From Chromatiaceae bacterium (lineage in GTDB: Bacteria; Pseudomonadota; Gammaproteobacteria; Chromatiales; Chromatiaceae), in assembly GCA_022340805.1 (NCBI GenBank), contig JAJDNF010000035.1, positions 1-32,817 of the forward strand: a DNA stretch of 32,817 nt, given 5' to 3'. Shown in pieces: positions 8,999-21,444 of the stretch. A model generated the notes under the pieces. That model saw nothing but the letters and a program-made list of their open reading frames with translations, searched no databases and was not told where the DNA came from. Every line of letters starts with the position of its first letter. Within the stretch, counting starts at the first letter, position 1. Both the position numbers and the translations under genes were made by a program.

Positions 8999-9730
8999 TC
9001 AATCAGGCAGCCGGTCGCCGGCCGCAAATCGCTGCCAGCGGGCCGCGCGCCACAGCTCGATCGGGCGGTAGGCGGCCTTGTAGGCCATTTTCCGACTGTC
9101 GCGGATCCAATAACCGAGGTACAGGTAGGGCAGGCCGAGGGCGCGGGCGTGCTCGATCTGGCGCAGAATCGCATAGCTGCCGAGCGAACGCGCGGCCATT
9201 TCAGGGTCGAAAAAGGTGTAGACGGCCGATAATCCATCCCCCGCCAGGTCGGTGACGGCTACCGCGACCAGTCGGTCGCCGAGCCGGAACTCGAAGAAGC
9301 GGGTGTCGCACCAGTCGGCGCGCAGGAAGCCCAGGTAGCCGGTGGGCGAGGCGTCGGCCATGTCGCCATCCTCGTGGCGGGCCGCCGTGTACCTCTGGTA
9401 CAGCGCATAGTGCTGCGGATCGAAGGCGGCGGGTCGTTCATGCATCTGGATGTCGGCATTGCGCTGCAAAACGCGCCGCTGGATGCGTCGCGGGCTGAAG
9501 TCGCGGACCGGGATGCGCACCGAGACGCATTGCCCGCAGTGCTCGCAGCGCGGTGCGTAGACCATATTGCCGCTGCGCCGAAAACCGTATTGCAGCAGTT
9601 CACTGTAGGTCGCCATGTCCAGCTCCTGTGCCGGATCGGCGAACAGGGTGTTGCTCAGCCTTCCGGGCAGATAGCTGCACGGGTGTGGCGCGGAGAGATA
9701 CAGCGGCAGGTGACGGGTGGAGCGAATCAT
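8999..9730 (-). CDS. bpt: Aspartate/glutamate leucyltransferase Bpt
   Basis: Bpt transfers Leu from Leu-tRNA to N-terminal Asp or Glu, creating a ClpS-recognised N-degron. The 243-residue protein resembles the bacterial ATE1-like family: an N-terminal Cys cluster (APRCEHCGQCVSVRIPV, about 55-71) and a C-terminal GNAT-like half with SLGSYAILRQIEHARALGL and YLYLGYWIRDSRKMAYK. Older annotation often calls it arginyltransferase; leucyl specificity is inferred from bacterial family members. The ATG at 9730 overlaps the aat stop as ATGA and has GGAG upstream, so translation is coupled to aat. Confidence 0.93.
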   Translation of the reverse strand: MIRSTRHLPLYLSAPHPCSYLPGRLSNTLFADPAQELDMATYSELLQYGFRRSGNMVYAPRCEHCGQCVSVRIPVRDFSPRRIQRRVLQRNADIQMHERPAAFDPQHYALYQRYTAARHEDGDMADASPTGYLGFLRADWCDTRFFEFRLGDRLVAVAVTDLAGDGLSAVYTFFDPEMAARSLGSYAILRQIEHARALGLPYLYLGYWIRDSRKMAYKAAYRPIELWRAARWQRFAAGDRLPD

Positions 9731-10449
9731 GCCGCCCACTCCAGGTCGGCGGCCGGGCGACGCGGCTGGCGGCCGAGCGGGGCAGCACTTGCGCCGGCGG
9801 CCTGTTGGAGCGCGACCTGGAAGGCTGCGCGGCTGATTTCACGCGCGCCGAGGCTGGCCAGGTGGTCCGTGTACACCTGACAATCGATCAGCTGGTAGGG
9901 CTGGCGCGCGGCGATTTCGGCCAGCAGGCATAGCGCCACCTTGGAGGCGTCGGTCTGCCGGCTGAACATGGACTCGCCGAAAAACATCTGTCCGATCGCG
10001 ATGCCGTACAGGCCGCCGATCAATTCATCATCCCGCCAGACCTCCAGTGAATGCGCATGGCCGGCATGGTGGAAGGCCAGGTAGGACCCGATCATCTCCG
10101 GCACCAGCCAGGTCCCGCCGGCTGCGCCACGCGGCGCGGCACAGGCACGAATAACCCGTTCGAACGACTGGTTCACGCTGACCTCGTAGTGGCGGCGGCG
10201 CAGCGACTGACGCAGGCTGCGGGAGACATGCAGTTCACGCGGGTACAGCACCATGCGCGGCGCCGGACTCCACCAGAGTATCGGCTGTCCGGCGCTGTAC
10301 CAGGGAAAGATGCCCTGCCGATAGGCGAGCAGCAGGCGCTGCGGCGACAGATCGCCGCCGATCGCCAGCAGGCCGTTAGGGTCTGTCTCGGCCAGCCGGG
10401 TATCGGGGAAGCCGATATCCGCTGGTGTGCCGTCGAGGTCAAAGATCAC
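9727..10449 (-). CDS. aat: Leucyl/phenylalanyl-tRNA--protein transferase Aat
   Basis: Aat adds Leu or Phe from charged tRNA to N-terminal Lys, Arg or Met. The family signature is clear: DPNGLLAIGGDLSP, GIFPWYS, ILWWSPAPRMVLYP, GHAHSLEVW, FFGESMFS and LIDCQVYTDHLASLGA. The GTG at 10449 gives 240 residues (E. coli 234) and overlaps the stop of the upstream gene as GTGA. The frame is open further upstream but only antisense or alternative to that gene. Both ends of aat are four-base overlaps, so FemAB-like gene, aat and bpt form a tightly coupled unit. Confidence 0.95.
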   Translation of the reverse strand: MIFDLDGTPADIGFPDTRLAETDPNGLLAIGGDLSPQRLLLAYRQGIFPWYSAGQPILWWSPAPRMVLYPRELHVSRSLRQSLRRRHYEVSVNQSFERVIRACAAPRGAAGGTWLVPEMIGSYLAFHHAGHAHSLEVWRDDELIGGLYGIAIGQMFFGESMFSRQTDASKVALCLLAEIAARQPYQLIDCQVYTDHLASLGAREISRAAFQVALQQAAGASAAPLGRQPRRPAADLEWAA

Positions 10450-11615
10450 GTCGAATGGGTCGCTGCATACGGGCTGTGGGTGAGCATTTCGTCCATATAA
10501 TCGCGCATCCCGGCGCGCTCGTGGTCCAGGTGTCGGGCGATGGCCTGGGCAAAACGCTCGTCCGCCAGCCAGTGGGCCGAAAAGGTCGCGGTGGGCAGAA
10601 AGCCGCGCGCGAGCTTGTGCTCGCCCTGGGCGCCGGGCTCGAAGCGGGCCAGGCCGTGGCGGATGCAGTAGTCCAGCCCCTGGTAGTAACAGGCCTCGAA
10701 ATGCAGCTTGTCGAAAAACTCGCTGCAACCCCAATGGCGGCCATACAGTGTGTCTTCACCGACCAGGCAGAAGGCGGCCGCCACCGGCGAACCCGCGTGT
10801 TCGGCCATGATCAGCAGCACGGCCTGGGGCATGGTCCGGGCGATCGACTCGAAGAACGCCAGAGACAGGGTCGGGATGCCGCCGCGGCGGTGAAACGTGG
10901 ATTCGTACAGGCCGTGGAATACCGCCCAGTCGGTCGCACTGGCGGTGTCACCGTCGAGCAGGCGAAAACTCACCCCGGCCTCGGTCACCCGGCGCCTCTC
11001 CTTGCGAATGTTCTTGCGTTTTCCGGACGACAGGGTCGCCAGGAAACCCTCGAAATCGGCGTAGTCCCGGTTTGCCCAGTGGAACTGGCAGTCGACGCGC
11101 CGCATCAGACCCGACTGTTCCAGGATCTGGGTCTCGGCGGGTGTGGTAAACAGCCAGTGCAGCGAGGAGACGCCCAGCTGGCGTGCCAGTTCCAGCCCGC
11201 CCTGCATCAGCAGCGAGCGGCTGTGGGCCGGGGCGTCCGGGTGGAGCAGAAGTTTGGGGCCGGTAGCCGGCGTGTACGGAGACGCGCTGATCAGCTTGGG
11301 ATAGTAGCGCAGGCCATGGCGCTGGTACGCATCGGCCCAGGCCCAGTCGAAGACGAACTCGCCGTAGGAATTGAACTTCAGGTACATCGGGGCCGCGCCG
11401 AGCAGGCGCCCGTCCGCGTCGCGCAATGTGAGGTGGCGTGGCAGCCAACCGAAGCGTTCACCCAGGCAGTCGTTGTCTTCGAGCGCCGCCAGGAACTCGT
11501 GGCGCAGGAACGGGTAGCGCATGGCGCCGAGCGCATTCCAGGCATCGGCGTCGATGTCGCCGATGCGCTCAACGATTTGCAGGCGCAGGGCCGCGGCGGG
11601 GCGCGAATTGCTCAT
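10446..11615 (-). CDS. FemAB-like GNAT-fold protein (DUF482 type)
   Basis: A 389-residue cytosolic protein of the FemAB_like/DUF482 type, often annotated as a GNAT N-acetyltransferase or peptidoglycan biosynthesis protein. Visible features are YPFLRHEFLAALE near the N-terminus, the basic run SSGKRKNIRKERRR near the middle, GLYESTFHRRGG, and a C-terminal GNAT-like section with VAAAFCLVGEDTLYGRHWG and FEPGAQGEHKLARGF. The biochemical role of the family is not settled. FemAB proteins proper use aminoacyl-tRNA, as do Aat and Bpt, to which this gene is coupled by a GTGA overlap. The ATG at 11615 is chosen on typical length; the open frame upstream runs into the divergent PilZ gene. Confidence 0.85.
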   Translation of the reverse strand: MSNSRPAAALRLQIVERIGDIDADAWNALGAMRYPFLRHEFLAALEDNDCLGERFGWLPRHLTLRDADGRLLGAAPMYLKFNSYGEFVFDWAWADAYQRHGLRYYPKLISASPYTPATGPKLLLHPDAPAHSRSLLMQGGLELARQLGVSSLHWLFTTPAETQILEQSGLMRRVDCQFHWANRDYADFEGFLATLSSGKRKNIRKERRRVTEAGVSFRLLDGDTASATDWAVFHGLYESTFHRRGGIPTLSLAFFESIARTMPQAVLLIMAEHAGSPVAAAFCLVGEDTLYGRHWGCSEFFDKLHFEACYYQGLDYCIRHGLARFEPGAQGEHKLARGFLPTATFSAHWLADERFAQAIARHLDHERAGMRDYMDEMLTHSPYAATHST

Positions 11616-11658
11616 GAGCGTGACGGTATGACCAGCAGCGGCAGGGGTCAACGCTGCA

Positions 11659-12399
11659 ATGCCAGGGAATAAAGTTTTTGCCGTTGTGAGCGACATTACT
11701 GGGGTGAATCCAGATCCCGACCCACTCAATCTGACTGTTGGCTCGCTGCTGCAGATCCAGGCTACCGTGCCTGACCAGGCGCCACGCTACTCGGTGCGCC
11801 TGATCGGCTATCTGCCGGGTGCCAGTCTGGTGGTCACCACGCCGAGCCTGGACGGCAAGGTCCAGATCGTTCGAGAAGGCCAGCGCTTCACCGTACGCGT
11901 GCTGGTCGGTGAGCGGGTAATGGGGTTTGTCGCCAAGGTGCTGCAGACCACGATGAAGCCGTATCCGCATCTGCATCTCGAGTATCCCTCGGAATTCCAG
12001 CAGATCGTGGTGCGCAACGCCTCACGGGTGAATGCCGACCTGGCGCTGCTGGCGCGCAATACCCGGAACGCGGATGACGAGCAGAGTTTCGTTCCTGCAG
12101 CCATCGTGGATCTGAGCGAAACCGGGGCAAAGATCTCCAGCCAAGACCCGCTGGCCGCGCAGGGGGAGATGCTGCACCTGAAGTTCGAGCTGCAGATCAG
12201 CGGTGCCGGCGAAGAAATGGGGTTGCTCGGTGATGTCAAGAACGTCAGCGAGCGCATCGAACAGCACGAGGGCGGCGATCAGCGGGTGTATTTGACCGGC
12301 GTGCAGTTCCGCGCCCTGAGTCGCTATCAGCAGATCCTGCTGCACGCCTGGGTCACCGACCAGGTGCTGAAGAACACCATGCGCATGCGGCGCGACTGA
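11659..12399 (+). CDS. YcgR-like PilZ-domain c-di-GMP-binding protein
   Basis: A 246-residue protein with an N-terminal YcgR/PilZN-type domain (about 20-110) and a C-terminal PilZ domain. The c-di-GMP-binding residues are present: RxxxR as Arg119-Arg123 (RNASR) and DxSxxG as Asp151-Gly156 (DLSETG). Two-domain proteins of this kind brake or steer flagellar motility or other c-di-GMP outputs. No flagellar or cyclase gene is nearby, so the target is unknown. It is divergent from the FemAB-like gene (43 bp spacer) and convergent with trxB. Confidence 0.88.
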   Translation: MPGNKVFAVVSDITGVNPDPDPLNLTVGSLLQIQATVPDQAPRYSVRLIGYLPGASLVVTTPSLDGKVQIVREGQRFTVRVLVGERVMGFVAKVLQTTMKPYPHLHLEYPSEFQQIVVRNASRVNADLALLARNTRNADDEQSFVPAAIVDLSETGAKISSQDPLAAQGEMLHLKFELQISGAGEEMGLLGDVKNVSERIEQHEGGDQRVYLTGVQFRALSRYQQILLHAWVTDQVLKNTMRMRRD

Positions 12400-12401
12400 A
12401 G

Positions 12402-12424
12402 CGCCTGGTGGCGGCCACCAGGCG
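12402..12424. terminator. Hairpin between convergent PilZ gene and trxB
   Basis: A perfect 10-bp stem (CGCCTGGTGG / CCACCAGGCG) with a three-base loop fills the 34-bp gap between the two stops. It lacks a T-tract on either side, so termination is likely but not certain. Confidence 0.5.
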
Positions 12425-12433
12425 GCGGATGGA

Positions 12434-14564
<2,131 letters not shown>

Positions 14565-14580
14565 GGGGTCTCCGGGCCGC

Positions 14581-14612
14581 GCTGGGCGGGTAGCTAAGCG
14601 GCCACGCCCAGC
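14581..14612 (+). terminator. Possible terminator hairpin after ald
   Basis: GCTGGGCG and CGCCCAGC form an 8-bp stem with a 16-base loop, starting 17 bp after the ald stop. No T-tract follows, so this is only a candidate. The following DNA to 14714 becomes AT-rich and presumably holds the ftsK promoter, which I could not pin down. Confidence 0.3.
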
Positions 14613-14714
14613 AATGCGGCTGTCTCTCGCTGTCGAGCTGTGCAATAATTCGCAAGTTACCTGCAGAAAACTTCATAAATTGCTGTTTAGTATTGTTTAT
14701 TCGGTGTCTTTGAC

Positions 14715-16985
14715 ATGCATGCATCGCTGAGCAGACGACTCAAGGAAGGGGCGTTCCTGTTGTTGCTGGCGATCGGGGTCTATTTCCTGATGGCACTGTT
14801 TTCGTATTCCCCGGACGATCCGAGCTGGGTGTTCGAGAGTGCCAAGCAACACGCCGACAACGCCGGTGGCGTGGCCGGTGCCTGGGCGGCCAGCGTGCTG
14901 TTCATGCTGTTCGGCAAGGTCGCCTACGTGTTCCCGCTGATGATCGCGTGGGGCGGTTGGTTGATGTTTCGCGAGCGCGACGAGCAGCACCACAACGTGT
15001 ATCTGCGCGTCGCACGCTGGATCGGCTTCGCGCTGACCGTGCTGAGCGCGACCTCGCTGGCCTCGCTGCATTTCGGTGGTGCCGACGACCTGCCCGAGGG
15101 CCCCGGTGGCATCACCGGCAGCATTATCAGCAGTTCCGGCGAGGCCGTATTGAACCCGGCCGGCGCCAGCCTGCTGCTGCTCACGCTGTTGCTGGTCGGC
15201 TTCACGCTGTTTACCGGCGTGTCCTGGTTGGGGGTGATGGACAACATCGGCGGTTTCGTGCTGAACGCCTGGCGTCAGGGCCTGACGCTGGTCGGCGGCC
15301 TGGCCGAGCGGCGCCAGGCCAACCGCATGAAGCAGGAACGCCAGGAGGTGGTCAAGAAAGAGAAGGAGCGCAAGCGCGACAAGCCGCCGCCGGTGATCGA
15401 GAAAAAGGAACCGACCATCAAGCCCAGCGAGCGGGTCGAGAAGGAAAAGCAGATGACCCTGCTCGAGGTCGAGCCGAATACCGAGCTGCCGCCGCTCGGC
15501 CTGCTCGATCCGGCGAAGAAGAGCGGCAAGGGCCTGTCCAACGAGGCGCTGCAGGCGCTGTCGGTGCAGGTCGAACGCAAGCTGGCCGATTTCGGTGTGA
15601 CCGCCGAGGTGACCGCGGTGCACCCCGGGCCGGTCGTGACCCTGTTCGAGATCCAGCTGGCGGCCGGCACCAAGGTCAGCAAGGTCACCAATCTGTCAAA
15701 AGACCTGGCGCGGGCGCTGTCCACGGTGTCGGTGCGCGTCGTCGAGGTGATCCCCGGCAAGACCGTGATCGGCCTGGAGATCCCCAACGAATACCGCGAG
15801 ATGGTCTACCTGAGCGAGACGTTGCGCTCGGAGGCCTACGACCACGCCAAGTCGCCGCTGACCCTGGCACTGGGCAAGGACATCGTCGGTGAGCCGGTGG
15901 TCGCCGACCTGGCGCGGATGCCGCATGCGCTGATTGCCGGCACCACGGGTTCGGGCAAATCGGTCGCGGTCAACGCGATGATCCTGAGCCTGTTGTACAA
16001 GGCCACCGCGGAAGACATCCGGCTGATCATGATCGACCCGAAGATGCTCGAACTCTCGGTCTACGAGGGCATCCCGCACCTGCTCACGCCGGTGGTCACG
16101 GACATGAAGGAGGCGGCCAATGCGCTGCGCTGGTGCGTGGCCGAGATGGAGCGCCGTTACCGCTTGATGGCCTCGCTCGGCGTGCGCAACATCGCCGGCT
16201 TCAACAAGAAGGTCAAGGAAGCGATCAAGGCCGGTGAGCCGATCAAGGACCCGCTGTTCAAGGCCGAACCCGACCCGATCAGTGGCGACCTGCCGGAAAT
16301 CCCCGACCTCAAGACGATCCCCTATATCGTCGTCGTGATCGACGAGTTCGCCGACATGATGATGGTGGTGGGCAAAAAGGTCGAGGAACTGATCGCCCGC
16401 CTGGCGCAGAAGGCGCGTGCGGCGGGCGTGCACCTGCTGCTGGCTACCCAGCGCCCGTCGGTGGATGTCATCACCGGCCTGATCAAGGCGAACATCCCGA
16501 CGCGTATCGCGTTCCAGGTTTCCTCGCGCGTGGACTCGCGCACCATCCTCGATCAGATGGGGGCGGAATCGCTGCTCGGCCACGGCGACATGCTGTATCT
16601 GCCGGGCGGTACCAGCATCCCGCAGCGCATTCACGGCGCCTTTGTGGACGATCACGAGGTGCACCGCGTGGTCAGTTATCTGAAGCAGAACGGCGCGCCC
16701 AACTACGTCGACGAGATCCTCCAGGAACCAACCGAGGCGATACCGGGTCTATCGGCGGAGGCCTCGGGTGTGGATACCGAGGACCAGGACCCGCTGTTCG
16801 ACGAGGCGGTGCAGATCGTGACCGATTCGCGGCGTGCCTCGGTATCCGGGGTGCAGCGCCGCCTCAAGATCGGCTACAACCGTGCGGCACGCCTGGTCGA
16901 AGAGATGGAGCGCATCGGTATCGTCAGCTCGGCCGATGAACGCGGAAACCGTGACGTGTTGGCGCCGCCACCCGTAAAGGATTGA
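14715..16985 (+). CDS. ftsK: DNA translocase FtsK
   Basis: Septal DNA pump that clears the chromosome dimer-resolution region and activates XerCD. The 756-residue protein has four predicted N-terminal membrane segments within about 1-190, a short charged Lys/Glu/Pro linker (about 195-250, far shorter than in E. coli FtsK), the alpha/beta RecA-like motor with Walker [11 protein letters not shown] at about 409 and Walker [13 protein letters not shown], and a C-terminal gamma winged helix ([23 protein letters not shown]) that reads KOPS sites. The size matches the compact FtsK/SpoIIIE form. Its stop overlaps the lolA start. Confidence 0.97.
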   Translation: MHASLSRRLKEGAFLLLLAIGVYFLMALFSYSPDDPSWVFESAKQHADNAGGVAGAWAASVLFMLFGKVAYVFPLMIAWGGWLMFRERDEQHHNVYLRVARWIGFALTVLSATSLASLHFGGADDLPEGPGGITGSIISSSGEAVLNPAGASLLLLTLLLVGFTLFTGVSWLGVMDNIGGFVLNAWRQGLTLVGGLAERRQANRMKQERQEVVKKEKERKRDKPPPVIEKKEPTIKPSERVEKEKQMTLLEVEPNTELPPLGLLDPAKKSGKGLSNEALQALSVQVERKLADFGVTAEVTAVHPGPVVTLFEIQLAAGTKVSKVTNLSKDLARALSTVSVRVVEVIPGKTVIGLEIPNEYREMVYLSETLRSEAYDHAKSPLTLALGKDIVGEPVVADLARMPHALIAGTTGSGKSVAVNAMILSLLYKATAEDIRLIMIDPKMLELSVYEGIPHLLTPVVTDMKEAANALRWCVAEMERRYRLMASLGVRNIAGFNKKVKEAIKAGEPIKDPLFKAEPDPISGDLPEIPDLKTIPYIVVVIDEFADMMMVVGKKVEELIARLAQKARAAGVHLLLATQRPSVDVITGLIKANIPTRIAFQVSSRVDSRTILDQMGAESLLGHGDMLYLPGGTSIPQRIHGAFVDDHEVHRVVSYLKQNGAPNYVDEILQEPTEAIPGLSAEASGVDTEDQDPLFDEAVQIVTDSRRASVSGVQRRLKIGYNRAARLVEEMERIGIVSSADERGNRDVLAPPPVKD

Positions 16986-17608
16986 TGTTGCACAGATCAC
17001 TATTTCTGGCACTGCTGATCGCAGTGCAGTCCGTTGCGCATGCCGCCGGCCCGGGCCGCGAGGCGCTGGACCGCTTTCTGGACAAGCTGTCCACGGTACA
17101 GGCGAAGTTCGAGCAGACCGTGCTGGACACCGAGAACGCCACCACCGGCACGATGCACGGCCTGTTCCTGCTGAGTCGTCCCGGTAAGTTCCGTTGGGAC
17201 TATGTGTCGCCGCACAAACAGGTGATCCTGGCCGACGGGCGCGATGTCTGGATCCTCGACGAGGAACTCAAACAGGTGACGCGGCACCACGAGCGCCTGG
17301 CGCTGAAAGGCACGCCGGCCGCGTTCCTGGCGATGGACGTGCCGGTGAGCAAAGACTTCGAGATCGTCGAGATCGGCGAGCGGCTGGGCATGCAGTGGCT
17401 CGAACTGATACCGCGCGATGCCGACAGCGACCTCAATCGCGTGCTGCTGGCGTTCGTCGATGATGAGCTGCGCCAGATGGAACTGAACGACAAGTTCGGC
17501 CAGGTGTCGCGATTCCGCTTCTTCGACATGCAGCGCAACGTGCCCATCGATCCGCAACTGTTCGTCTTCGAGGGTCACGACGACTGGGACATGCTGCACG
17601 GCAACTGA
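16985..17608 (+). CDS. lolA: Outer-membrane lipoprotein carrier LolA
   Basis: LolA ferries lipoproteins across the periplasm from LolCDE to LolB. The 207-residue protein has a signal peptide ([20 protein letters not shown]), then the LolA core with FLDKLSTVQAKFEQTV, a hydrophobic RPGKFRWDYVSPHKQ strand region and the C-terminal DKFGQVSRFRFFDMQRN. ATG at 16985 shares its first base with the ftsK stop (TGATG), so the two are co-translated. ftsK-lolA-rarA-serS is a conserved order in Gammaproteobacteria. The lipoprotein at the left edge would be a client. Confidence 0.95.
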   Translation: MLHRSLFLALLIAVQSVAHAAGPGREALDRFLDKLSTVQAKFEQTVLDTENATTGTMHGLFLLSRPGKFRWDYVSPHKQVILADGRDVWILDEELKQVTRHHERLALKGTPAAFLAMDVPVSKDFEIVEIGERLGMQWLELIPRDADSDLNRVLLAFVDDELRQMELNDKFGQVSRFRFFDMQRNVPIDPQLFVFEGHDDWDMLHGN

Positions 17609-17767
17609 GGCGAGTCGGCGCGCCCTGTGCAAGCCTGTGCCGGATCACGTCAAGGCTGCCGCAGCCTGTCCGGGGTGACTCTGCTGAGTGCCAAAGGGCG
17701 CGACCAGCGCCCGGGATTCGTGTGTCGGCGCGGGCGGTCAGCGCGCTGTGGCACCGGCGCGGATACA

Positions 17768-19117
17768 ATGCCCGGCATGCGCAATGACGACCTGTTCAGC
17801 CACGACGACCCGGGCTTGCGGCCATTGGCCGATCGCATGCGACCGCAGTCCCTCGACGGTTACCTCGGCCAGGAACACCTGCTCGGCGAAGGCAAGCCGC
17901 TGCGTCGGGCGATCGAGAGCGGCCGGCTGCACTCGATGATCTTCTGGGGTCCGCCGGGCACCGGCAAGACCACGCTGGCGCGGCTGCTGGCCGGCAGTTC
18001 GGGCTTCGATTTCCATACGCTCTCGGCGGTTCTCGCCGGGGTCAAGGACATACGCGCCGCGGTCGATCGGGCGCGCCAGGCGCGGGCGCAGGACGGGCGC
18101 GGGACGCTGCTGTTCATCGACGAGGTACACCGCTTCAACAAGAGTCAGCAGGACGCGTTCCTGCCGCATGTCGAGGACGGCACCTTTGTGTTCGTCGGCG
18201 CCACCACCGAGAACCCGTCGTTCGAACTCAACAACGCGCTGCTGTCGCGCGCGCGGGTTTACGTGCTGAAGCCGCTCGTGCTGGATGCGCTGAAGGGTCT
18301 GCTGCGGCGCGCGCTGTCGGACCAGCGCGACGGTCTCGGCGAGCAGCAGCTGCAGCTCAGCGAGGCGGCGCTCGACCTGCTTGCCGAGGCCGCGGACGGT
18401 GATGCCCGGCGCGCGCTCAACATGCTCGAGATCAGCGCCGATCTGGCCGAACAGGGTCAGATCCCGGACGCGGTCGTCAAGGAAGTCGCGGCCGGCCAGG
18501 TGCGCCGTTTCGACAAGGGCGGCGAGGCCTTTTATGACCAGATCTCGGCACTGCACAAGTCCGTGCGCGGCTCGTCACCGGATGCGGCGCTGTACTGGCT
18601 GTGCCGCATGCTCGACGGCGGCTGTGACCCCTTGTACGTCGCGCGCCGGGTGGTGCGCATGGCATCCGAGGATATCGGCAACGCCGATCCGCGCGGGCTT
18701 GAAATCGCGCTGAATGCCTGGCGGGTCCAGGAACGTCTGGGCAGCCCGGAGGGGGAGTTGGCGATCGCGCAGGCGGTCGTCTACCTGGCCTGTGCGGCCA
18801 AGAGCAACGCCGTCTACAGCGCGTTCAATCAGGCCATGCAGGCGGCGCGTGAATCGGGTTCCCTCGAGGTGCCGGTGCATCTGCGCAACGCGCCGACGCG
18901 CCTGATGAAGGAACTCGGCTATGGCAAGGCCTATCGCTATGCGCACGATGAGCCGGGAGGCTATGCGGCCGGTGAGCGCTACCTGCCGGACGAGCTCGGT
19001 GAGGTGCGTTTCTATCGGCCGGCCGACCGCGGGCTCGAGATCCGGATCGCGGAAAAGCTGGCCCAGTTGCGCGAGCTTGACCGGCAGGCGCGCAAGCCGG
19101 ATGCGCCAGCAGACTGA
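17768..19117 (+). CDS. rarA: Replication-associated recombination protein A (MgsA-type AAA ATPase)
   Basis: RarA (MgsA) is a clamp-loader-like AAA+ ATPase acting at stalled replication forks. The 449-residue product (E. coli 447) shows Walker [13 protein letters not shown], Walker [21 protein letters not shown], sensor [13 protein letters not shown], the Arg-finger region [10 protein letters not shown] and the conserved C-terminal [15 protein letters not shown]. Translation starts at ATG 17768 or ATG 17777, which differ by three residues. TACAAT at 17764-17769 could be a -10 box, which would make the mRNA nearly leaderless from 17777; this is speculative. The 159 bp between lolA and rarA show no other gene. 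Confidence 0.95.
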   Translation: MPGMRNDDLFSHDDPGLRPLADRMRPQSLDGYLGQEHLLGEGKPLRRAIESGRLHSMIFWGPPGTGKTTLARLLAGSSGFDFHTLSAVLAGVKDIRAAVDRARQARAQDGRGTLLFIDEVHRFNKSQQDAFLPHVEDGTFVFVGATTENPSFELNNALLSRARVYVLKPLVLDALKGLLRRALSDQRDGLGEQQLQLSEAALDLLAEAADGDARRALNMLEISADLAEQGQIPDAVVKEVAAGQVRRFDKGGEAFYDQISALHKSVRGSSPDAALYWLCRMLDGGCDPLYVARRVVRMASEDIGNADPRGLEIALNAWRVQERLGSPEGELAIAQAVVYLACAAKSNAVYSAFNQAMQAARESGSLEVPVHLRNAPTRLMKELGYGKAYRYAHDEPGGYAAGERYLPDELGEVRFYRPADRGLEIRIAEKLAQLRELDRQARKPDAPAD

Positions 19118-19136
19118 AACCCGGGATTGGTCCTGT

Positions 19137-19155
19137 AGCCGGCGGCCGGCTTTTT
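19137..19155 (+). terminator. Intrinsic terminator after rarA
   Basis: AGCCG and CGGCT form a short stem around a GCGGC loop, followed directly by a T-run. It lies 20 bp after the rarA stop and ahead of crcB. Confidence 0.6.
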
Positions 19156-19189
19156 GTAGAATGCCGACTTTGATCGCCTGGACCCACTG

Positions 19190-19564
19190 TTGAATCAAAC
19201 CCTCGCAATCGCTGCCGGCGGCGCCATTGGTGCGCTGCTGCGTTTCTGGATGTCGAACGGCATCTACGCCTTGCTCGGGCGCGGGTTTCCCTATGGCACC
19301 CTGGCGGTGAACGTGCTCGGATCGCTGGTGATGGGCTACCTGTATATCGTGATGATCGAGCGCATGGCGGTGGCAGCCGAGTGGCGTGCATTCGCGCTGG
19401 TTGGCCTGCTGGGGGCCTTCACCACGTTCTCCACGTTCTCGATCGAGACCCTGAACCTGATCGAACAGGCGGACTACGCGAAGGGTCTGGGCAATATTCT
19501 GGTCAGCGTCGTGGCCTGCGTGGGTGCGGCCTTCCTCGGCGTGATCCTGGCGAGGCAAGTATGA
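19190..19564 (+). CDS. crcB: Fluoride efflux channel CrcB/Fluc
   Basis: A 124-residue, four-helix membrane protein of the CrcB/Fluc family, which exports fluoride as a dual-topology dimer. The signature GTLAVNVLGSLVMGY (pore Asn) and GLLGAFTTFSTFSIE (Phe box and the TTFSTFS motif) are complete. No ATG lies before the conserved N-terminal GGAIGALLRF, so the TTG at 19190 is the likely start, with a poor ribosome-binding site, suggesting low expression. I saw no fluoride riboswitch upstream. The 3' end overlaps the DUF190 gene as ATGA. Confidence 0.92.
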   Translation: MNQTLAIAAGGAIGALLRFWMSNGIYALLGRGFPYGTLAVNVLGSLVMGYLYIVMIERMAVAAEWRAFALVGLLGAFTTFSTFSIETLNLIEQADYAKGLGNILVSVVACVGAAFLGVILARQV

Positions 19565-19869
19565 AAGAATGCGACGTCACCCTGGTGCGGGTGTACTGCA
19601 GTGAGAAGGGGCATCTTCACCAGCAGATCATCGATCTGCTGCACCGCGACCACCGCGTGGCCGGCGTTACCGCCTTTCGTGGTATCGCGGGTTTCGGCAG
19701 GTCCGGGCATCTGCACGAGGTCGGCCTGCTGGACGTGTCGCTGGATCTGCCGGTGATCATCGAGTTTTTCGACCGCCCCGACAAAATCGCAGACGTCCTG
19801 CGCATACTCCACGACATGGTCGGCGAGGGACGTATCGTTTCCTGGCCGGCCAAGGCCAATCTGGATTGA
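19561..19869 (+). CDS. DUF190 family PII-like protein
   Basis: A 102-residue soluble protein of the DUF190 family, which has a PII/CutA-like ferredoxin fold. Visible motifs are VRVYCSEKGHLHQQIIDLLHR, GVTAFRGIAGFG and LPVIIEFFDRPDKI. Members are often found next to crcB and are suspected ligand-sensing regulators; no ligand can be assigned here. ATG at 19561 overlaps the crcB stop by four bases, so the two are coupled. serS begins 4 bp after its stop, so all three may share a transcript. Confidence 0.9.
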   Translation: MKECDVTLVRVYCSEKGHLHQQIIDLLHRDHRVAGVTAFRGIAGFGRSGHLHEVGLLDVSLDLPVIIEFFDRPDKIADVLRILHDMVGEGRIVSWPAKANLD

Positions 19870-21156
<1,287 letters not shown>

Positions 21157-21238
21157 CCAGGCCCTGATCAATCCAACGCCTTGGCGGCACAGCGACGTAC
21201 CGCCGGAACCGATTGCGCTAAGCGGTTGATATCGCAGC

Positions 21239-21262
21239 GGCGCAAAAATCCCGTTTTGCGCC
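21239..21262 (+). repeat. Perfect 9-bp inverted repeat downstream of serS
   Basis: GGCGCAAAA and TTTTGCGCC flank a six-base loop in the 288-bp gap between serS and the next gene. It lacks a following T-run. It could be a terminator, an RNA processing site or an operator. The rest of the gap holds no supported gene. Confidence 0.7.
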
Positions 21263-21444
21263 GGAGCGTGCTCTGAGACGTCCGGAACGGTCATGTTCAG
21301 GGCCTCCCTCAGGCCCGGTCTTCGCCCGCCCTCAGGTCGGTGCAAAGCCGAGCGTTCGCCGCGCGGCTTGCGTTTCTTCAATGCCTGTCCGGCTGTCTCA
21401 GCCGATGATGTTAATTACGATTGGCATGCACGGAGCGGATAGAC

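Noticed and set aside
19118-19189. Fluoride riboswitch before crcB
   Set aside because: The space is only 72 bases, holds the rarA terminator, and shows no recognisable crcB-motif core.
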